Origin: Bacillota bacterium
GTDB lineage: Bacteria > Bacillota > Clostridia > Lachnospirales > Lachnospiraceae
DNA length: 64,000 nt
Assembly: GCA_023457255.1 (NCBI GenBank)
Contig: JAEWMB010000045.1
Location: forward strand, 42,375 to 106,374
Reading direction: 5' to 3'
Positions 25,920 through 35,375 of this stretch are shown here, one piece after another. Position 1 is the stretch's first letter. Each line of letters begins with the position of its first letter. The notes below the pieces were generated by a model. The model was not told the DNA's origin and did not search any database. It saw nothing but the letters and a program-made list of their open reading frames with translations. The translations under genes were made by a program, and so were the position numbers.

Positions 25920-27673
25920 CTTAAAGTCACCCCGATTATCTTCTCATTTCGAGTTCCGACAACAATTTTATTTTCGAATACTGCTGCAGTTGCCTCGATT
26001 CCGCCGCCTACATCAATACTGTCAGCGACTTGTCCAGTAGTTGCATCAATTAGCATAAGCTTATTATTATACGCTCCCTGCAGCAGATAAGCGTCCCCGT
26101 TTGCTGTATAAATAATATTAGCAGAGCTCCAGGAATCTGTACCCAAATCTGTTCTCCAGGTTTCCTCCCCGGTCTTCTTATCAAGCGCTACAAGATATCC
26201 TCCCTCTATGTCAGGAGTCTTTGAGACAAAGTAAAATACGGAATTAGAAACAATTCCTTTTCCTGCAATACCTGTTGCTAAAAAACCACCGGCAAGGCCG
26301 GCAACACTATGAACTTCATATGGCTTTCTCCATACTATCTCACCGGTAATCGCATTCAGCTTATAGACATTTGCCTCTCCCATATTATGGTTGTCCTTCC
26401 CATACTTAAGCGTTGTCGAGGCATAAATATACTTTTTCCCATCCTCCTCTTTATCAAAGATAATAGAGGAATTGACATCGTCCCCAACATCCATTGTCCA
26501 TACCAGTTCCATGGTATTTAAATTAATACAATTTACAATGCCGCCATTATCACCAAGGTAGAGATAATTTTCCCACACGCTGCCACTGCATTCACTGCCC
26601 CATACATGAAATTCTTCCGAGGCACGAGCAGCACTATAGACAACACGAACTTCCTCAGACGGAGATATGGATAACGCCCCTTTTACCTTATCATATTTTG
26701 TATTCAATTTTAAAGTGTACAATACGCCATTTTCCCCAGGACAAATAATAGTATCCGATTCCACATGGAAGATAGCGGAGCTGTCAAATGCATGCCAAAC
26801 ACGCGGTGCGATAGGATCATTCATAGCAAACTCATGGAGCTTAGAACCATCCAGCAGACTATAGATATATATTCTAGGGCTGATACATTCCCCATAAACA
26901 CCAGTTTGCGCATCGCCTGAACCCATAACAAGCATCGGGATACCACCCGGATGAAGGGACGCGGTTCCTTTAAAAGTCATACCAACGTTAATTGCATCTC
27001 TTGTCGGTTCTCCGGTGTCCATATCCAAAAAGTGTACATACCCATCCATTCCCGGATAAATTACTTCTACAAGTCCTTCTTTTTTCTTAGCGGCATCATA
27101 TAAATTCATGATTCTTTTCGTCTCAGCATCCCACTTAACTACCAAGGGCTGTCCAGTCCATCCATTGCCTGACCAATAATCAACTCCATTGCTTTTTAAT
27201 ACTTTTCCTGTTGTAAAAGACCAAATATCAGAATCAAATTTCTTCTCAATAAGATTTGCGTACCCAAAGGCTTGATGATTTCTATAATAGTTTCCACGAA
27301 AGGTATAGATGCCTTCTAATTGATCCATTTCCGTTAATGCCTCTTCCGGAAATGTTAGGTCATACGGACGTTGATACGTCTTTACATCAACGCCATTCAC
27401 CTGAATGCGGGTAGACATCGATAGCACACCAGGGCTTGTATTTTTTGTTGCCCTTGGTACCTCCTCGTCCGCGCCCTTTGCATTATCAGGGTATTGCACA
27501 GCCGGTAGGCTTCCTCTTGTATTCACAGTATAATTATATAGATAACTAATGCTTCCTTTTACTTTTACCAAGAGTTTAAAACCGTAAAAACCTGCTCCTA
27601 ACATCATCAGAACGAATACTCCCAGCAGAATCCGAACTGTGATAGATTTTGTAAATCTCCTCTTTTTATCCAT
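25916..27673 (-). CDS. Membrane-anchored PQQ-like beta-propeller protein
   Basis: The 585-residue protein has a basic N-terminus and one hydrophobic helix (about residues 15-38), then an extracytoplasmic propeller. Blades show the PQQ-like pattern in YKLNAITGEIVWRKPYEV, LVALDKKTGEETWRTDLGTD, CINLNTMELVWTMDVGDDV and LIDATTGQVADSIDVGGGI. Repeats of this type often act as scaffolds and need not bind PQQ. The start at 27673 is chosen for its AGGAGGAAC site. It is the first gene of a three-gene unit with a binding protein and an ABC permease, so a role in ligand capture or sensing at the surface is possible. Confidence 0.85.
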   Translation of the reverse strand: MDKKRRFTKSITVRILLGVFVLMMLGAGFYGFKLLVKVKGSISYLYNYTVNTRGSLPAVQYPDNAKGADEEVPRATKNTSPGVLSMSTRIQVNGVDVKTYQRPYDLTFPEEALTEMDQLEGIYTFRGNYYRNHQAFGYANLIEKKFDSDIWSFTTGKVLKSNGVDYWSGNGWTGQPLVVKWDAETKRIMNLYDAAKKKEGLVEVIYPGMDGYVHFLDMDTGEPTRDAINVGMTFKGTASLHPGGIPMLVMGSGDAQTGVYGECISPRIYIYSLLDGSKLHEFAMNDPIAPRVWHAFDSSAIFHVESDTIICPGENGVLYTLKLNTKYDKVKGALSISPSEEVRVVYSAARASEEFHVWGSECSGSVWENYLYLGDNGGIVNCINLNTMELVWTMDVGDDVNSSIIFDKEEDGKKYIYASTTLKYGKDNHNMGEANVYKLNAITGEIVWRKPYEVHSVAGLAGGFLATGIAGKGIVSNSVFYFVSKTPDIEGGYLVALDKKTGEETWRTDLGTDSWSSANIIYTANGDAYLLQGAYNNKLMLIDATTGQVADSIDVGGGIEATAAVFENKIVVGTRNEKIIGVTLR

Positions 27674-27975
27674 GTTCCTCCTAACTCCCATCTCACGCAT
27701 ATAAATCAAGATGCCTTAATATCGGCACCATAATGCTATTCTATAATAATTTTTATCAAACATTGTGCCGGCACCGCTTAGCAGCATATCATAGTCAAAC
27801 CGAAAAACTTCCAAGCAATTGTCCTATCCATGAGTTCTCTTAACTTTTCAATAAGCCCCTGGTCTAGCTTAATAATGAGAAAGTTTTCCACAGATTCACA
27901 GTTATCATATAGAATATTACCCCCTTTGTCAACACTTATAACAATATCCATCAAATAGTAAGAATATAGAAAAGA
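27674..27975. other. Spacer upstream of the propeller operon
   Basis: The spacer is AT-rich. A perfect GTGCCGGCAC palindrome (27763-27772) and a related CGGCACC (around 27733-27739) lie upstream of the propeller operon and could be regulatory. A 71-codon frame on the minus strand has no ribosome-binding site or family resemblance. Confidence 0.4.
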
Positions 27976-28023
27976 GAATGTAAGCCGGTACAAACATCAA
28001 TCGTTGTCGGTACGCTTACATTC
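27976..28023. terminator. Hairpin after the radA-linked small gene
   Basis: GAATGTAAGC (27976-27985) pairs with GCTTACATTC (28014-28023), with more GGTAC/GTACC pairing inside. On the minus strand it is followed by a T-rich stretch, 75 bases past the stop of the gene at 28100-28519. Confidence 0.65.
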
Positions 28024-28099
28024 CCTTATATTTTTACCAAGTCAACTGTATCCTGACACTGTTACTTAGATCTATCCTCAGATCTAATATTGCTTCAGC

Positions 28100-28519
28100 C
28101 TACTCCGGGCTGCAATGGATACAATCTCCGATTACTTCTATGTCTTCACGATGAACTGCAACTTCATTTTCCATGATATGTACTAACTCACAGGCATAGG
28201 CGGCCTGTGTAGCCAATGTATTGATATACTGTGATACTAAGATACTAATCGATTCCTGTTCTTCCACCATCGACATCACATGCTCTAACTCTTTTAACTT
28301 TTCCCCTTGTACTCTCGACAGATGATCCTTTAAATGATTTGCTACACAGTAATTAATTGCTTCCGCCTTGGATATCAGTTTCTCCACCTCAAGGGCAGTT
28401 TCCGAAACAAGGCAGCATAGTCTATCTTGTTCGTTGAGTACATCAAATGCTGTTTTCTCTACTTGCTCCTGAGAACTGTACAGCTTTTCTATAATCCCTT
28501 GCAACGATTCGTTTTGCAT
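28100..28519 (-). CDS. Small helical protein of unknown function downstream of radA
   Basis: I do not recognise this 139-residue protein. It is predicted to be almost all helix, with heptad-like Leu/Val/Ile spacing (EALEVEKLISKAEAINY-type stretches), several Cys (LCCLV, YACEL, GDCIHC) and no signal peptide. It resembles coiled-coil bundles such as those of chemoreceptor-like proteins, but this is only a shape argument. The start at 28519 is chosen because GGGGG lies before it. It follows radA by 26 bases and is probably cotranscribed. Confidence 0.7.
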   Translation of the reverse strand: MQNESLQGIIEKLYSSQEQVEKTAFDVLNEQDRLCCLVSETALEVEKLISKAEAINYCVANHLKDHLSRVQGEKLKELEHVMSMVEEQESISILVSQYINTLATQAAYACELVHIMENEVAVHREDIEVIGDCIHCSPE

Positions 28520-28545
28520 TATTACCCCCATCTTTTATCTTACAT

Positions 28546-29904
28546 TTACTCTTGCAGTAATTTAAATAATTCTCTGACATTGTTCACTCCAATGAGATGG
28601 ATTCCCTGATTCTTTAAATGCTGTCGATTCACTTGCGGTAAAATACAGATTTCATAGCCCATCTTCTTAGCATCATTTACCCTTTGTTCTGCCATATTTA
28701 CAGCACGGACTTCCCCGGTAAGGCCTACTTCTCCAAACACCAAGGTTTTACTGTTCAGCGCCTTATTTTTATAGCTGGATATCAACGCCATAACAATAGC
28801 CAAATCAAGTGCAGGTTCATTTATTTTCATACCACCCGCTACATTTACATAAGCATCACAAAAGGATAACTGTATCCCCAGACGTTTCTCAATAACCGCC
28901 ATTAATAAATTCACACGATTATAATCTGTTCCTGCTGCTGTCCTGCGGGGCATATTTAAATTAGATTGGCATACCAACGCTTGTACCTCAACAAGCATGG
29001 TTCTTGTTCCTTCCATGGAAGCAGCTACAACAGACCCTGGTTCATCCTCCGGTTTTCCTTGCAGCATATACTCCGAAGGATTCATCACTTCTGCCAAACC
29101 GATGTTTTTCATTTCAAAAACACCGATTTCATTCGTAGAACCAAATCGATTTTTTACCGCTCGTAAGATTCGATAAGCGGCTGTATTATCGCCTTCAAAA
29201 TAAAGCACGGTATCTACCATATGTTCTAAGACACGCGGACCGGCAACAACACCTTCTTTCGTCACATGTCCAACAATAAATATCGATATCCCCATACCCT
29301 TTGCCAAATGCATTAAGGCCCCTGTAGATTCTCTTACCTGACTTACACTTCCGGGTGATGCACTGATTTCTTCTTTAAACATTGTCTGGATAGAGTCAAT
29401 GATCATTATCTCAGGAGTATCTTTTGATACAACTTCTTCAATCTGATCAAGGTTTGTTTCAGAAAGCAACAGCAGTTCGCCTTGGAAAGTTCCAAGGCGC
29501 TCCGCTCTCATTTTAATTTGTTGTAAGGATTCTTCTCCGGAAACATATAGTACTTTCTTTTTAGCTAAAGTTAGCTGTCTGCACATCTGAAGAAGAAGTG
29601 TAGATTTTCCGATACCAGGATCTCCGCCTACTAAAACCAAGGACCCTTTTACGATACCGCCGCCTAGAACACGGTCAAGTTCACCGATTCCTGTTACGGT
29701 ACGATTTTCTTCTTCTGTCCGTACCTCCGAGAGGTACTTGGGTGTTTCCACTTTTCTGCCGCTTCCTTTATTCACCGGTGTCTTTTTGACAACAGGCTCT
29801 TCTGTAAAACTATTCCAATTCTTACATCCAGGACATTGGCCTACCCATTTTGCAGATTCAAACCCACACTCTTTACAAAAGAATACGGTACTTTTCTTTG
29901 CCAT
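28546..29904 (-). CDS. radA: DNA repair protein RadA (Sms)
   Basis: RadA is a RecA-like, DnaB-type branch-migration helicase used in recombination and repair. The 452 residues contain the N-terminal zinc finger (C10, C13, C24, C27), Walker A GGDPGIGKST at 93-102, the RadA-specific KNRFG motif at 251-255 and a C-terminal Lon-protease-like domain (GGMKINEPALDLAIVMALIS). GGGAGAATAAAG precedes the ATG. A small helical gene follows closely. Confidence 0.97.
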   Translation of the reverse strand: MAKKSTVFFCKECGFESAKWVGQCPGCKNWNSFTEEPVVKKTPVNKGSGRKVETPKYLSEVRTEEENRTVTGIGELDRVLGGGIVKGSLVLVGGDPGIGKSTLLLQMCRQLTLAKKKVLYVSGEESLQQIKMRAERLGTFQGELLLLSETNLDQIEEVVSKDTPEIMIIDSIQTMFKEEISASPGSVSQVRESTGALMHLAKGMGISIFIVGHVTKEGVVAGPRVLEHMVDTVLYFEGDNTAAYRILRAVKNRFGSTNEIGVFEMKNIGLAEVMNPSEYMLQGKPEDEPGSVVAASMEGTRTMLVEVQALVCQSNLNMPRRTAAGTDYNRVNLLMAVIEKRLGIQLSFCDAYVNVAGGMKINEPALDLAIVMALISSYKNKALNSKTLVFGEVGLTGEVRAVNMAEQRVNDAKKMGYEICILPQVNRQHLKNQGIHLIGVNNVRELFKLLQE

Positions 29905-29973
29905 GCTTTATTCTCCCATACAATTGCATCGTCCAGGAATTTACTTCAGACCGATTACCTGACAGCCAATGCA

Positions 29974-30024
29974 ATTGCACCGCCCGCAAATTAACCAAAC
30001 TGATTCCTTAGTGGGCGATGCAAT
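29974..30024 (-). terminator. Candidate terminator hairpin upstream of radA
   Basis: On the minus strand ATTGCATCGCCC pairs with GGGCGGTGCAAT over 12 positions, using one U-G wobble that only works in the minus-strand RNA. It follows the stop of the 137-residue protein gene. The U-run is poor. Confidence 0.4.
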
Positions 30025-30051
30025 AGTTTTTGAATTTATGCTTTCCGGTAT

Positions 30052-30465
30052 TTATAACTTGATAACACGTACTAAAACTTCTCTCTCACAATTAAGCTCA
30101 GTACTAATTACCAGCTTTCCGCCTAAATTTGTCTTCATCTTACCAACATTGGTCCCGTCAATAAAGATTTTGTATTCTTTCTCTGGTTCTAACTCTAATG
30201 TAATCTGAGCATCTTCATCGCCTTTTACATAGAAGCTGACTTCTTTTTCTGAAATATTCAAATGGGATACTGCTGTTCCCGGCACAGACTCATAAACAAA
30301 TAAACCGTTTTTCTCTAATTTTGTAATCTCATAAAATGTCTTTACTTTATATAAATCTCCGTTGTGCTGGAAATCCGAAACCTTCTGTTTTGTCTCTAAG
30401 GTATAATCACCAAAGCTAATTGTGCCATCCTTTTCTTCACGAATCAGATTCTCATATAATGCCAT
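30052..30465 (-). CDS. Small conserved-type beta-rich protein of unknown function
   Basis: The 137-residue product begins MALYENLIREEKDGTISFGD and is predicted mostly beta, ending with REVLVRVIKL. Similar small clostridial proteins are sometimes labelled endosialidase-like, but I see no catalytic motif here and do not support an enzyme call. The start at 30465 is chosen because GGGAGGATAAGAAA lies directly upstream; an earlier ATG 22 codons away has no such site. It has no signal peptide. It stands alone between clpC and radA. Confidence 0.75.
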   Translation of the reverse strand: MALYENLIREEKDGTISFGDYTLETKQKVSDFQHNGDLYKVKTFYEITKLEKNGLFVYESVPGTAVSHLNISEKEVSFYVKGDEDAQITLELEPEKEYKIFIDGTNVGKMKTNLGGKLVISTELNCEREVLVRVIKL

Positions 30466-30735
30466 TTTCTTATCCTCCCGGTATTGTTCACAACCATTTG
30501 TTTTTAGAACTTCTTTTTGTAGCGAATACATTAAGATTCATTTTCTATCTATATATGCATTATAATATAATCGCCGACATAATGCTACTAAATCTTCTGC
30601 AATCCGACGAATTTGTATAGAAAATGAGTTAGATATTTCCTTCCAAAGAAACTAATTACAGTCTTGACTCACAATAAACAATATGCTCTATTGGTAGTAT
30701 TGTTAAGCTTGCTTCTAATTTCATTCAAGCAAATA

Positions 30736-33210
30736 TTACTCTGTCTTAGCTTTTCTTGTTCGTTTCTTTTTGGCTGTCATCACAATCTGATTTTCTTTAT
30801 ATTCGACCGTTACAAAGTCCCCCGAGCTTATCTTGCCTTCCAGAATTTCTTCCGCCATTTTATCTTCCACATAACTTTGGATTGCCCGGCGGATTGGTCT
30901 TGCACCGTACTTGTCATCAAAGCCTTTCTCCGATATAAAATCTATCACATTTTCTTCTATCGCAAGCTTTAAATCCATTTGTTGCTCACAGCGTTTTTCA
31001 ATGGCTGCCAACATAATCCGAACAATGTTCTTGATATCTTCTCTCGTTAAGGAGTGGAATACAATAATTTCATCAATTCGATTGATAAACTCCGGCTTAA
31101 AGATTCGTTTTACCTCCTCCATTACACCTTCCTTCATTCGGTTGTAATCTGCCTTCTCATCAACCATCGAAGTAAAGCCCAGCTTCTTCGGTGAAATAAT
31201 GCTTCCCGCACCGGCATTTGAAGTCATGATGATAATTGTATTCTTAAAGCTAACTTTTCTTCCTTGTGCGTCCGTGATATGACCATCATCCAGCACCTGA
31301 AGTAAAATGTTAAATACATCCGGATGTGCTTTCTCAATTTCATCAAATAATATAACAGAATACGGGTTTCTGCGTACTTTTTCACTTAATTGTCCGCCTT
31401 CATCGTATCCGACATATCCTGGAGGAGAACCTATCATCTTTGACACACTATGCTTTTCCATATATTCAGACATATCAACTCGAATCATAGAATTCTCACT
31501 TCCAAACATCGCTTCTGCAAGTGCCTTGCTAAGCTCTGTTTTTCCAACACCTGTTGGTCCAAGGAATAAGAAAGAACCAATTGGTCTGTTCGGATCTTTC
31601 AGCCCCACTCTGCCCCGGCGGATTGCCTTAGCAACTGCAGAAACTGCTTCCGACTGCCCCACAACACGTTCATGCAGTATTCCTTCGAGCTTCATGAGAC
31701 GTTCGCTTTCTTCCTCTTCCAATTTCTTTACCGGAATCTTGGTCCAGTTCGAAATCACCTCCGCAATTTCGCCTTCTGTTACCATTAGTTTATTCTCTTC
31801 CCTAGCCTTTTCATGCTCAATCTTCTGACGATTTAGTGTTTCTCTTGCTCTATCCTGTTTTTTCTTAATTTCACTAGCTTTTTCAAAGGCCTCTGCTTTA
31901 ATTGCAGCTTCTTTCCCAGCTTCCATTTCAGCAATCTTTTCTTCTAACTGCTTCATCTTTGGCGATACCGCATACGTACTTAAGCGAACTTTAGAGGCAG
32001 CTTCATCCATAAGATCAATTGCTTTGTCCGGCAGATACCGGTCATTTAAATATCTTTTAGATAATTTTACCGCCGCAATTACAGCGTCATCCGTTATCAC
32101 TACATTATGATGACTTTCATAGCTGGCACGAAGCCCCATTAAAATTTTAATTGTTTCTTCTTCGGATGGTTCTTCCACCACCACCGGCTGAAAACGACGC
32201 TCTAAAGCAGCATCTTTTTCAATATACTTACGATACTCTTCTCTTGTAGTAGCTCCGATTAATTGAAGTTCTCCGCGAGCCAAGGATGGCTTTAAGATAT
32301 TTGACGCATCAATTGCACCTTCTGCCCCGCCGGCACCTATGATGGTGTGCAGCTCATCCAAGAATAACAAAACATTTCCATCATAGATAACTTCTGATAT
32401 TACCTTCTTAATACGTTCTTCAAATTCACCTCGGTATTTAGAGCCGGCTACCATACCCGATAAGTCTAACGTTACTACACGTTTATCCTTTATCGTATCC
32501 GGTACATCACCCTCCACAATTTTAAGTGCCAGCCCTTCCGCAATAGCGGTCTTGCCAACACCGGGTTCTCCTACCAGGCAAGGATTGTTCTTAGTTCTTC
32601 TGCTTAAAATCTGAATGACACGATTAATCTCATTTTCTCTTCCGATGACCGGGTCCAGTTTTCCTTCTTTTGCATACTCCGTAAGATTTCTGCTATATTG
32701 ATCCAGCGTAGGTGTAGAGGATTTTCCCTTTCCCTTCCCCTTAGTGGCACTAAACTCATTTTTCGCTGCATTCATATCAACTCCGGCAGCCGCTAACGTA
32801 TCTACGTAAAGCTTTTGAATATTAATGCCTAGTGTATTTAATAATCGAACTGCAATGCAGTCGGTCTCTTTCATTAAAGCAATTAATATGTGTTCCGTAC
32901 CGATTTGTTCCGCATTCATTCTTTTTGCTTCCCTGTCGCTTTGCTCTAAAATTCCTCTGGCTCTGCTCGTAAAATTATTGCTGCCTGTCATCTTTACCGG
33001 TGTGCTTGGTGCAATTAATTGATTTACCAATTCTAATACTTTGTCTTCCTCTACACCGTTTGTTTCCAGAACTTTAGAAGCTACCCCGTCAGCTTTTAAT
33101 AACCCGATCAGCAGATGTTCTGTTCCGATATAATTATGCATTAAGCGAAAGGCAACATCGGTTGCCAGATTGATTGACTCCTTCGCATTTTCCGTAAATC
33201 TATCTCTCAT
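30736..33210 (-). CDS. clpC: ATP-dependent Clp protease ATPase ClpC
   Basis: This Hsp100 unfoldase feeds proteins to ClpP, including proteins tagged by arginine phosphorylation. About 824 residues: N-terminal Clp-N repeat, first AAA+ module with [14 protein letters not shown], a middle coiled coil with a UVR-like segment near 420-460, and second AAA+ module with [28 protein letters not shown] is the pore loop region. The start at 33210 is preferred because GAGGG lies before it. It is the last gene of the GntR-mcsA-mcsB-clpC operon, 51 bases after mcsB. Only weak hairpins are seen after the stop. Confidence 0.97.
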   Translation of the reverse strand: MRDRFTENAKESINLATDVAFRLMHNYIGTEHLLIGLLKADGVASKVLETNGVEEDKVLELVNQLIAPSTPVKMTGSNNFTSRARGILEQSDREAKRMNAEQIGTEHILIALMKETDCIAVRLLNTLGINIQKLYVDTLAAAGVDMNAAKNEFSATKGKGKGKSSTPTLDQYSRNLTEYAKEGKLDPVIGRENEINRVIQILSRRTKNNPCLVGEPGVGKTAIAEGLALKIVEGDVPDTIKDKRVVTLDLSGMVAGSKYRGEFEERIKKVISEVIYDGNVLLFLDELHTIIGAGGAEGAIDASNILKPSLARGELQLIGATTREEYRKYIEKDAALERRFQPVVVEEPSEEETIKILMGLRASYESHHNVVITDDAVIAAVKLSKRYLNDRYLPDKAIDLMDEAASKVRLSTYAVSPKMKQLEEKIAEMEAGKEAAIKAEAFEKASEIKKKQDRARETLNRQKIEHEKAREENKLMVTEGEIAEVISNWTKIPVKKLEEEESERLMKLEGILHERVVGQSEAVSAVAKAIRRGRVGLKDPNRPIGSFLFLGPTGVGKTELSKALAEAMFGSENSMIRVDMSEYMEKHSVSKMIGSPPGYVGYDEGGQLSEKVRRNPYSVILFDEIEKAHPDVFNILLQVLDDGHITDAQGRKVSFKNTIIIMTSNAGAGSIISPKKLGFTSMVDEKADYNRMKEGVMEEVKRIFKPEFINRIDEIIVFHSLTREDIKNIVRIMLAAIEKRCEQQMDLKLAIEENVIDFISEKGFDDKYGARPIRRAIQSYVEDKMAEEILEGKISSGDFVTVEYKENQIVMTAKKKRTRKAKTE

Positions 33211-33261
33211 ATATTCCCTCATTTCTGCGTTTATTTTCTTTCTACCAGTTTTTTACTTCTT

Positions 33262-34293
33262 TTAAAGCTGTGGCAGCTTTTTATTAATGTATTCCGCACG
33301 GTAGCGGTCTCTTTCTCCACGTCCGATACTCTTTCCCAGGCTCTTTTGCAAATTAGCCGGTGTAATCTCCATCATCAGCTTATGGATATTAATGGGTTCC
33401 TTTAATTTAATAAGCTCCGCATCTACTCCCAGTTTTAACTGAGACAACATCATAAATGCATCAATCGTATTAATCTTCTTTGCATACTTTAATACACCGT
33501 AGGAACGATATACCTTATCTTCAATCTCATCGCCATTCATATTCAGCAGATATTCCCTGCGCTTTCTTTCCTGCAGTACTGCCTGATCCACAATTTTTTC
33601 TAAGTTATCAATAATTTCTTTCTCTGATCTTCCAAGTGTCGTTTTATTGGATATCTGGAAGATATGTCCTAATCCTTTGGTACCCTCACCATAGATACCG
33701 CGAATCTGTGCTCCATACCGGCCTATTTCTTCTGCAAGTTTTTCTATTTTACCTGCAATGTTTAATGCAGGTAAGAATACCATATAGGATGCTCGAAGTC
33801 CGGTTCCAACATTAGTTGGACAACTGGTTAAATACCCATACCGATCATCATATGCATAGCCTAACTGCCCGGAAAAAAAATCGTCGATTCTGTCCGCATC
33901 TAACAATGCCTTTTCCATATTCATACCGCTGGCAACTGCTTGTATTCGAAGATGATCTTCTTCATTCACCATAATACTAATCCCCTCATCTTCCGAAACA
34001 ATAAGTCCGGTTTCCAGCTCTTTTTCTGCCAAAAGAGGGCTGATAATATGCCATTCCACCATAGATGCTTTATCGATATCTCTAAGCTTATTAACACTGC
34101 AGTGGTAGAATTTCTGATTTTCTTTCAGTTCTAAGTCTTTGGTCAGTCCGGTAACTTTGTCTACAAGCTGTATGGCCGACTCTCTATTCATCCGTTCTTG
34201 AAAATAAAAACCTTTGATGTTTCTTGCAAGGCGGATACGGCTAGAAATTACAACGTCGCTATCCGCCGTCTGCTCTTCATACCATTTTTTCAT
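33262..34293 (-). CDS. mcsB: Protein-arginine kinase McsB
   Basis: McsB phosphorylates arginine residues, marking proteins for ClpCP degradation. The 343-residue protein has the phosphagen-kinase fold with VVISSRIRLARNIKGFYF, SEDEGISIMVNEEDHLRIQ, TSCPTNVGTGLRASYM and the C-terminal RGERDRYRAEYINKKLPQL. It lies 13 bases after mcsA, its activator, and before clpC. GGGAGGTAGG precedes the ATG. Confidence 0.96.
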   Translation of the reverse strand: MKKWYEEQTADSDVVISSRIRLARNIKGFYFQERMNRESAIQLVDKVTGLTKDLELKENQKFYHCSVNKLRDIDKASMVEWHIISPLLAEKELETGLIVSEDEGISIMVNEEDHLRIQAVASGMNMEKALLDADRIDDFFSGQLGYAYDDRYGYLTSCPTNVGTGLRASYMVFLPALNIAGKIEKLAEEIGRYGAQIRGIYGEGTKGLGHIFQISNKTTLGRSEKEIIDNLEKIVDQAVLQERKRREYLLNMNGDEIEDKVYRSYGVLKYAKKINTIDAFMMLSQLKLGVDAELIKLKEPINIHKLMMEITPANLQKSLGKSIGRGERDRYRAEYINKKLPQL

Positions 34294-34306
34294 AGCCTAC
34301 CTCCCT

Positions 34307-34828
34307 TTAAACCTGTTTCAGTTCCCGAATTCGATCTCTTATTCGTGCAGCTTCTTCATATTCTTCCTGTTCAATTGCCTGCTGTAATTGAATTGTTAGT
34401 TTATCTTCTTCTGAAAGCTCATTTACAAGACGATTCATTTCACTTTCGTAACCCTTTGGCTTTTTACCGGTATGGGTATCGGCACCATGTATACTTCTAA
34501 AGTTCTTATTTAATACTTTGCCAAAACTGCTGTAACAATCTGCACAACCAAATTTTCCTTGTTTAAGAAATTCCTCGTAACTTAAACCACAGCTCTTACA
34601 TTTCGTAATCGGTATCTCGTCCTCATTTTGCTGTTTTCCAATACTATCTAATAATCCAAATAACATCCCGCCTAAGGAAAAGTCACTCCCATCCCCTTGT
34701 GGAAAATTTAGAAATGAACTGTTTTTGGCAGCACATTCAGAACACAGATGTTGTTCCTTCTTCTTTCCGCTGATGATTTCCGTATAGTAGATTTTCGCTT
34801 CTTTCTTTCCGCAAATATCACATAACAT
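34307..34828 (-). CDS. mcsA: McsA, zinc-finger activator of McsB
   Basis: The 173-residue protein starts with LCDICGKKEAK and LCSECAAK (first CxxC pair). A second zinc site follows (CKSCGLSYEEF...FGCADC). The C-terminal UVR motif IEQEEYEEAARIRDRIREL lies near residues 150-170. McsA binds and activates McsB and adjusts ClpC function. It follows the GntR gene by 14 bases with GGGAGGTG before the ATG. Confidence 0.93.
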   Translation of the reverse strand: MLCDICGKKEAKIYYTEIISGKKKEQHLCSECAAKNSSFLNFPQGDGSDFSLGGMLFGLLDSIGKQQNEDEIPITKCKSCGLSYEEFLKQGKFGCADCYSSFGKVLNKNFRSIHGADTHTGKKPKGYESEMNRLVNELSEEDKLTIQLQQAIEQEEYEEAARIRDRIRELKQV

Positions 34829-34842
34829 ATGGTTACACCTCC

Positions 34843-35232
34843 CTATCTGGAATCACAGGAGAATTCCCTCATGATACTGTCCATCAATTCATGAATCTCC
34901 TCGCAACTAATATCCTTACAGATGGCCTGTGCTAAAATCACTCTCATCTGATTCTTAAGTTCGGCAATGGCTCTAATTTTATCGTAATCAAGTGCAATTA
35001 CAGCCCCTCGTCTTCGGTCAAGTTTTACAAAGCCCTCCTGCTTTAAGATAGTATAGGCTTTATTCACCGTATGCATATTAATTCCAATATTATCCGCTAA
35101 TTCTCTCACCGAAGGAAGATTATCTCCTTCTCTGATTTCCGAGGTTGCAATTCCCAGGATTATCTGATTCCTTAACTGAATGTAAATTGCTTCCTCACTG
35201 TTAAAGTCAATGGTTACAATCACATTCTTCAC
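34843..35232 (-). CDS. YtrA-type GntR-family repressor heading the clpC operon
   Basis: The 129-residue product has a winged-helix domain (AIYIQLRNQIILGIATSEIR, then LPSVRELADNIGINMHTVNK) and a short helical C-terminal tail, the layout of YtrA-subfamily GntR regulators that lack a large ligand domain. In most Firmicutes the gene here is ctsR, so this regulator may control the mcsA-mcsB-clpC stress operon and itself. A palindrome overlaps its own promoter. GTG or ATG near 35232 follows AAGGAGGTG. Confidence 0.88.
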   Translation of the reverse strand: MKNVIVTIDFNSEEAIYIQLRNQIILGIATSEIREGDNLPSVRELADNIGINMHTVNKAYTILKQEGFVKLDRRRGAVIALDYDKIRAIAELKNQMRVILAQAICKDISCEEIHELMDSIMREFSCDSR

Positions 35233-35271
35233 CTCCTTGCTCTATTACAACATGTTCTTGAAGTTATATCT

Positions 35272-35309
35272 GTTATATTCATACTATAACACTATGATTC
35301 ATTTGTCAA
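35272..35309 (-). promoter_or_regulatory. Promoter and palindromic operator of the GntR-mcsA-mcsB-clpC operon
   Basis: On the minus strand TTGACA (35304-35309), a 17-base spacer and TAGTAT (35281-35286) form the promoter. A 19-base inverted repeat, GTTATA-N7-TATAAC (35272-35290), covers the -10 box. A further GTTATATC half-site lies at 35263-35270. This fits binding by the dimeric regulator encoded first in the operon. No CtsR-type site was noticed. Confidence 0.7.
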
Positions 35310-35375
35310 CTGATACTATTTGGAGTTAATCTGGACTATCAACCACATTTGCAAAGTTATGGCAAGGATTCTTCC

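Noticed and set aside
27778..27993. Open frame of 71 codons on the minus strand upstream of the propeller operon
   Set aside because: No ribosome-binding site, and it overlaps the end of the terminator hairpin of the small gene upstream.
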